Source of the DNA: CAWKKW01 sp963850345
GTDB taxonomy: Bacteria; Acidobacteriota; Terriglobia; Terriglobales; Acidobacteriaceae
DNA length: 64,000 nucleotides
Assembly: GCA_963850345.1 (NCBI GenBank)
Contig: CAWKKW010000003.1
Location: 310,001-374,000 of the forward strand
Reading direction: 5' to 3'
The translations under genes were made by a program, and so were the position numbers. The notes under the pieces were generated by a model, which ran no database searches, had not been told where the DNA came from, and saw only the letters and a list, made by a program, of their open reading frames with translations. This document shows, in pieces, positions 60,387-64,000 of the stretch; the stretch's first letter is position 1, and each line of letters opens with the position of its first letter.

Positions 60387-63017
60387 TTAGATGTCGAGGT
60401 TCTTCACGTCCAGCGCATTCTCTTCGATGAACTTGCGCCGAGCTTCCACATCCTCACCCATCAACGTGGTGAAGATGGTCTCCGTCTCCGCCAGGTCTTC
60501 GAGCTTCACTGAGAGCAGTGTCCGGCGCTCGGGATCCATAGTCGTCTCCCACAACTGCGTGGAGGTCATCTCGCCCAGACCCTTGTAACGCTGCACCTGG
60601 TACTCGCGCTTGCCCTGTTCGATTACGTACTCGAAGAGTTCCTTGGGAGTCTGCTTCATCACCGGCTCATGGGAAACGCGGCCTGCGCGCTTGGGTGCCG
60701 GCTTGCCTGCCTCCGCCTCGCCTGTAGTCTCGCCTTCCGACTCTTCAGGATCGACCGCGACCGTCTTGCTCACGTAGTCGACCACGAATGGCGGTTGCAG
60801 CGCCTCGCGAATCTGCGCGTACTTGGTCATCATCTGCCGGTATTCCGGAGAGGATGCACGGGTCCAATCGATCGCCCGTTCCATCCCTTGCGCATCTGTG
60901 AATCGCAGCGACCAGGTCTGGTGTTCTTCGTCGTACACCGGTTCGCCTACAGCTCTGAACTGATAGTTCTTCGAGATCGCCTGCAATTCCTGGTGCAGCG
61001 ACTTCAGCTTCGCGGGTGGCTCATCCTTGTCGCCTTCAAAGTCGGTGCGGCGCACCAACTCCAGCTTAGCCAGCAGGCTGGTGACCTGTTCGTTGCGAAA
61101 GCGCTTGTCAACTTTGTCGAACGCGTCTATGTATTCGCGAAGCTGCCCCATGAACTTGGTGAGCGCCGATCCTTCGAGACTCTGTCCCTCTTTCCCGTAG
61201 CGCACCAGCATGCCTTCCGAGGCGCGCTTCACCATCACCCGCACAAATTCGCGATCGTCCTTGATGTACTGCTCAAACTTGCCCTTCTTGATGCGATAGA
61301 GCGGCGGCTGCGCAATGTACACATTGCCGCGACGTATCAGCTCGGTCATATGCCGGAAGAAGAACGTCAACAGCAGTGTGCGAATGTGCGATCCATCCAC
61401 ATCGGCATCCGTCATCAAAATGATCTTGCCGTACCGCAGCTTCGATGGGTCGAAGTCCTCTTTGCCGATGCCGCAGCCAAGCGCGGTGATCATGGCGCGA
61501 ATTTCTTCATGGCCTAGCATCTTGTCGTACCGCGCCTTCTCCACGTTGAGGATCTTGCCCTTCAACGGAAGAATGGCCTGGAATCGGCGATTGCGGCCTT
61601 GCTTGGCGGTGCCGCCTGCGGATTCGCCCTCGACCAGGTAAACTTCGCAGCGCTCCGGATCCCGTTCACTGCAGTCGGCCAGCTTGCCCGGAAGCCCGCC
61701 GCCGTCCAATGCTCCCTTGCGCCGCGTAAGATCGCGCGCCTTGCGGGCAGCCTCGCGTGCCCGTGCCGCTTCGATTGCCTTGTTGATGATCCGCTTGGCG
61801 ATCTGCGGATTCTGATCGAGGAACATGCCCAGCCGCTCGTTGACGAACGCCTGCACAGTGCCCGCGATATCGGAGTTCAGCTTGCCCTTGGTCTGCCCTT
61901 CAAACTGCGGCTGCGGCAACTTCACGCTCACCACTGCGACCAGGCCTTCGCGAACATCGTCGCCGGAAAGATTTTCCTTCACGTCTTTGAACAGCCCCAG
62001 CTGCTGCCCGGCTACGTTGATGGTGCGGGTCAAAGCCGTGCGGAAGCCCGACAGGTGCGTACCGCCGTCGACCGTGTTGATGTTGTTCGCGAAGCTGAAC
62101 ACGGTGTCCGAATAGGTGTCGTTGTACTGCAGCGCTATGTCGAGCTCGATGCCGTCGCGCGAAGCTTCCATCACGATCGGCTTGTCATGCAGGATCTGTT
62201 TGCCCTTGTTCAGGTGCTTGATAAACTCCGCGATACCGCCCGCATACTTGAACTCCGCCCGCTTCGCCTCACCCGTCTTAGCGTCGGTGGTGCGTTCATC
62301 GGTCAGCGTGATCTCCAGCCCCTTGTTCAGGAAGGCCAGCTCGCGCAGCCGCTGGGCCAGCGTGTCGTAGTTGTACTCGGTGACGGTGAAGATGGAACGA
62401 TCCGGCAGGAAGTGAATCTTGGTGCCGCGCTTCTTTGAGGTGCCCGCCTGCCGCAGCTTTGAAACCGGAAGGCCGCGCCCATAGTCCTGCTCATAGGTGT
62501 GCCCGTCGCGCCAGATTTCAACTTCAAATTCCTCGCTCAACGCATTCACGCACGAGACGCCGACACCGTGCAGTCCGCCCGAAACCTTGTAGTTCGACGC
62601 GTCAAACTTGCCGCCCGCATGCAGTTTCGTGAGCACCACCTGCACAGCCGGCATCTTCTCGCCATTCGGAAGCACCATGTCATCGACCGGGATGCCGCGC
62701 CCGTCGTCGGTCACCGTGATGGAGTTGTCGAAATGAATCGTGACTTCGACGTGCTTCGCATACCCAGCCAAAGCCTCATCCACCGAGTTGTCCACCACTT
62801 CATAGACCAGGTGGTGCAGGCCCATCTCGCCGGTCGAGCCGATATACATCGCCGGACGCAGCCGCACTGCCTCCAGTCCCTCGAGGATTTTGATGTTCTC
62901 GCCGGTATAGGAATTCGCTTTGCCGTTCGAATCGGCCCCATCTGAGACGGCAGGGACGGCATTTCCTGCCGCAGGAACGGCCACATTGGTGTCAGTTGCA
63001 AGCTCTTTGGTGGACAT
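60387..63017 (-). CDS. gyrB: DNA gyrase subunit B
   Basis: GyrB provides ATP-driven strand passage in negative supercoiling. The 876-residue protein starts at ATG 63017 with GGAG five bases upstream; the upstream frame is non-coding. The GHKL ATPase has LVYEVVDNSVDEALAGYAKH, TVTDDGRGIPVDDM and SGGLHGVGVSCVNALS. TOPRIM has LVEGESAGGTAKQGRNRRFQ and LMTDADVDGSHIRTLLL. The C-terminus ends with REYQVQRYKGLGEMT and PERRTLLSVKLED. The insert between TOPRIM and tail (about 690-800) is of the long E. coli type. Residue 465 is Glu where most GyrB have Asp (the quinolone-related Asp of EGDSAGG). Confidence 0.97.
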   Translation of the reverse strand: MSTKELATDTNVAVPAAGNAVPAVSDGADSNGKANSYTGENIKILEGLEAVRLRPAMYIGSTGEMGLHHLVYEVVDNSVDEALAGYAKHVEVTIHFDNSITVTDDGRGIPVDDMVLPNGEKMPAVQVVLTKLHAGGKFDASNYKVSGGLHGVGVSCVNALSEEFEVEIWRDGHTYEQDYGRGLPVSKLRQAGTSKKRGTKIHFLPDRSIFTVTEYNYDTLAQRLRELAFLNKGLEITLTDERTTDAKTGEAKRAEFKYAGGIAEFIKHLNKGKQILHDKPIVMEASRDGIELDIALQYNDTYSDTVFSFANNINTVDGGTHLSGFRTALTRTINVAGQQLGLFKDVKENLSGDDVREGLVAVVSVKLPQPQFEGQTKGKLNSDIAGTVQAFVNERLGMFLDQNPQIAKRIINKAIEAARAREAARKARDLTRRKGALDGGGLPGKLADCSERDPERCEVYLVEGESAGGTAKQGRNRRFQAILPLKGKILNVEKARYDKMLGHEEIRAMITALGCGIGKEDFDPSKLRYGKIILMTDADVDGSHIRTLLLTFFFRHMTELIRRGNVYIAQPPLYRIKKGKFEQYIKDDREFVRVMVKRASEGMLVRYGKEGQSLEGSALTKFMGQLREYIDAFDKVDKRFRNEQVTSLLAKLELVRRTDFEGDKDEPPAKLKSLHQELQAISKNYQFRAVGEPVYDEEHQTWSLRFTDAQGMERAIDWTRASSPEYRQMMTKYAQIREALQPPFVVDYVSKTVAVDPEESEGETTGEAEAGKPAPKRAGRVSHEPVMKQTPKELFEYVIEQGKREYQVQRYKGLGEMTSTQLWETTMDPERRTLLSVKLEDLAETETIFTTLMGEDVEARRKFIEENALDVKNLDI

Positions 63018-63122
63018 GAAACTCCGGTCGCGCAAACCCTCGGGAAGTCGTCCTGTCCCGTCCGGGCTATAGGCAATTAAGGCCTTGATAGCGAAGAGGT
63101 TTTCGCGCTTTGAACTAGGTAA

Positions 63123-63150
63123 ATTATAGCACGCCGAGGGCCTGAAAACA
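63123..63150 (-). promoter_or_regulatory. Predicted gyrB promoter with overlapping inverted repeat
   Basis: The minus strand has a perfect TATAAT (63123-63128). A weak -35 (TGTTTT, 63145-63150) lies 16 bases upstream. CCGAGGGC (63134-63141) and GCCCTCGG (63151-63158) form an 8-bp inverted repeat around and within the promoter. Confidence 0.5.
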
Positions 63151-63264
63151 GCCCTCGGGAGACCCCGCCCAGGCACCCCTCGCCGCCTGCGTTTGCAGGG
63201 AATTTGGTTACGTAATTACCACGGTAACCAACGTAATGCATATTTTCTAATATGCTTCAATTCA

Positions 63265-63293
63265 TTGGACTTAGAATGGTTACTGACTATACT
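63265..63293 (+). promoter_or_regulatory. Predicted promoter of the small exported peptide gene, with upstream inverted repeats
   Basis: TTGGAC (63265-63270) and TATACT (63288-63293) are 17 bases apart. Upstream, GCATATT-ttct-AATATGC (63238-63255) is a perfect inverted repeat, and GGTTAC (63206-63211) with GGTAACC (63223-63229) another. Confidence 0.5.
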
Positions 63294-63351
63294 CGTGTTG
63301 AAAGCAAATCCACAGCTTATAGCCATCATGATTACTAAGGGGTCATCGACC

Positions 63352-63531
63352 ATGAAACTGCTTGTCCGCGCCTCCGTTATTACCCTCGCCCTCGCCGGTT
63401 TTGTCGCCAGCAGCTACTCGCAGCAGAAGCATGTCGCCACCCCTGTGACCCACCAGGCTGTTTCAGCGACCATGCCCGCTCCGGCGTGCAGCCCCAACGA
63501 TCCGGGCGGATGTGGACTGAACCGGTTCTAA
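63352..63531 (+). CDS. Small exported cysteine-containing peptide
   Basis: A 59-residue ORF from ATG 63352 with AAGGGG about 10 bases upstream. The first 25 residues (MKLLVRASVITLALAGFVAS) form a Sec signal peptide, with likely cleavage after SYSQQ or nearby. The mature part of about 33 residues is Thr/Val/Ala-rich and ends with PACSPNDPGGCGLNRF, two cysteines that could form a disulfide. No family recognised. Good promoter, good ribosome-binding site and a tidy signal peptide argue that it is real. Confidence 0.65.
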   Translation: MKLLVRASVITLALAGFVASSYSQQKHVATPVTHQAVSATMPAPACSPNDPGGCGLNRF

Positions 63532-63554
63532 GTAATTCTTGGAGCTAGGGTTCG

Positions 63555-63572
63555 GTAACACAATTGTGTTAC
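63555..63572. promoter_or_regulatory. Perfect 18-bp palindromic operator candidate
   Basis: GTAACACAATTGTGTTAC is a perfect palindrome. TATACT at 63579-63584 lies just downstream, so the palindrome covers the expected -35 region of a promoter for the membrane protein gene at 63644. Confidence 0.6.
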
Positions 63573-63643
63573 TCAAGATATACTGGTAGGGGTTGAAGGT
63601 GCGCGGCTTTCGAGCTATTCTCAGAGCTCGACTGGTATCCCCT

Positions 63644-64000
63644 ATGACCTCGTTTCAGCTACTGCACGCGCTGATCCTCGCAGAGCCCCTCCTTTCCGGA
63701 CTGGTTCTGTGGGCGTTTCTGCGCGCCAAAGATCATAAGCGCTTTCCCGCGCTGGGTGCGTACCTCAGCTTGCGAGTGGCGTCGGTTTCCGTGCTTTGCT
63801 TCCTGCTGCATGCACACCACTTCGGCATCGACGTCCATAGCTCCTACGTCGCTTACTTCTATACGTACTGGGCGACCTACGTCGTCGGCGCAGTCGCGAT
63901 CTTCTTCGTTATTCAGGAAATGTTTAAGCACCTGATGGCTCCGCTGCCGGGACTGAGCCGGCTCGGCCTCGTCGCCTTCCGCTGGGCTGCTGCCATCTCC
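63644..64000 (+). CDS. Multi-pass membrane protein, truncated by window edge
   Basis: The frame from ATG 63644 is open to the right edge (119 residues visible). It has at least three hydrophobic segments (FQLLHALILAEPLLSGLVLW, LRVASVSVLCFLLHAHHFGI, WATYVVGAVAIFFVIQEMF) separated by short loops. I recognise no family from the visible part; similar many-helix proteins with an LLHALILA-type opening occur widely in Acidobacteria, function unknown. A palindromic operator candidate precedes it. Confidence 0.65.
   Translation, partial: MTSFQLLHALILAEPLLSGLVLWAFLRAKDHKRFPALGAYLSLRVASVSVLCFLLHAHHFGIDVHSSYVAYFYTYWATYVVGAVAIFFVIQEMFKHLMAPLPGLSRLGLVAFRWAAAIS

Overview
This window looks like the replication-origin neighbourhood of an acidobacterial chromosome. 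The organism call is inference: it rests on high GC, the pairing of an ECF sigma factor with a TPR-type serine/threonine kinase, DUF885, DUF6632 and DUF3303 proteins, and the gene content around dnaA. I saw no rRNA, tRNA, CRISPR array, transposase or integrase.

Left part (1-22.7 kb). A truncated di-heme oxidoreductase is divergent from an ECF sigma factor translationally coupled to a membrane Ser/Thr kinase with TPRs. Next comes the housekeeping cluster rpmH-rnpA-yidD-yidC ... jag-mnmE on the minus strand, interrupted between yidC and jag by four small accessory genes. dnaA is divergent from rpmH. dnaN lies about 3.7 kb downstream of dnaA. Between them are an esterase, two exported proteins of unknown function, and a non-coding stretch with DnaA-box-like sites, an AT-rich core and mirrored DnaA-trio-like repeats, which I propose as oriC. 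A TPR protein, a TlpA-like thioredoxin and a MerR regulator follow.

Middle part (22.7-36.5 kb). A decayed Tat-signal/DsrE gene and an AT-richer, frameshifted PD-(D/E)XK nuclease gene mark a patch of turnover. Then come a cytidylate-kinase-like protein, mutS2, two small membrane proteins, hemB, a lipoate block (E3, lipB, two-lipoyl-domain E2) and purE-purK.

Phage-derived block (36.6-52.6 kb). About 15 kb of minus-strand genes encode a compact particle: zinc-ribbon and sigma-like control proteins, a protein in the small-terminase position, large terminase, portal, protease, scaffold-like protein, capsid, connectors, tail-tube-like and tail-hub-like proteins, and several small membrane proteins resembling holin/spanin/XhlA. 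A HipA-like kinase plus DUF3037 pair sits between terminase and portal, preceded by a regular 18-bp repeat array. A divergent CI-like repressor appears to have lost its self-cleavage residues. There is no integrase, replication module, tape-measure gene or recognisable endolysin. This fits a domesticated prophage or a gene-transfer-agent-like element better than an intact prophage.

Right part (52.7-64 kb). A Gfo/Idh oxidoreductase, murQ, a DUF885 metallopeptidase-like protein, an MscS-family channel, a DUF3251 protein and gyrB are followed by a divergent region rich in palindromes. It drives a 59-residue exported peptide and a truncated membrane protein; GTTAC/GTAAC half-sites before both suggest shared control.
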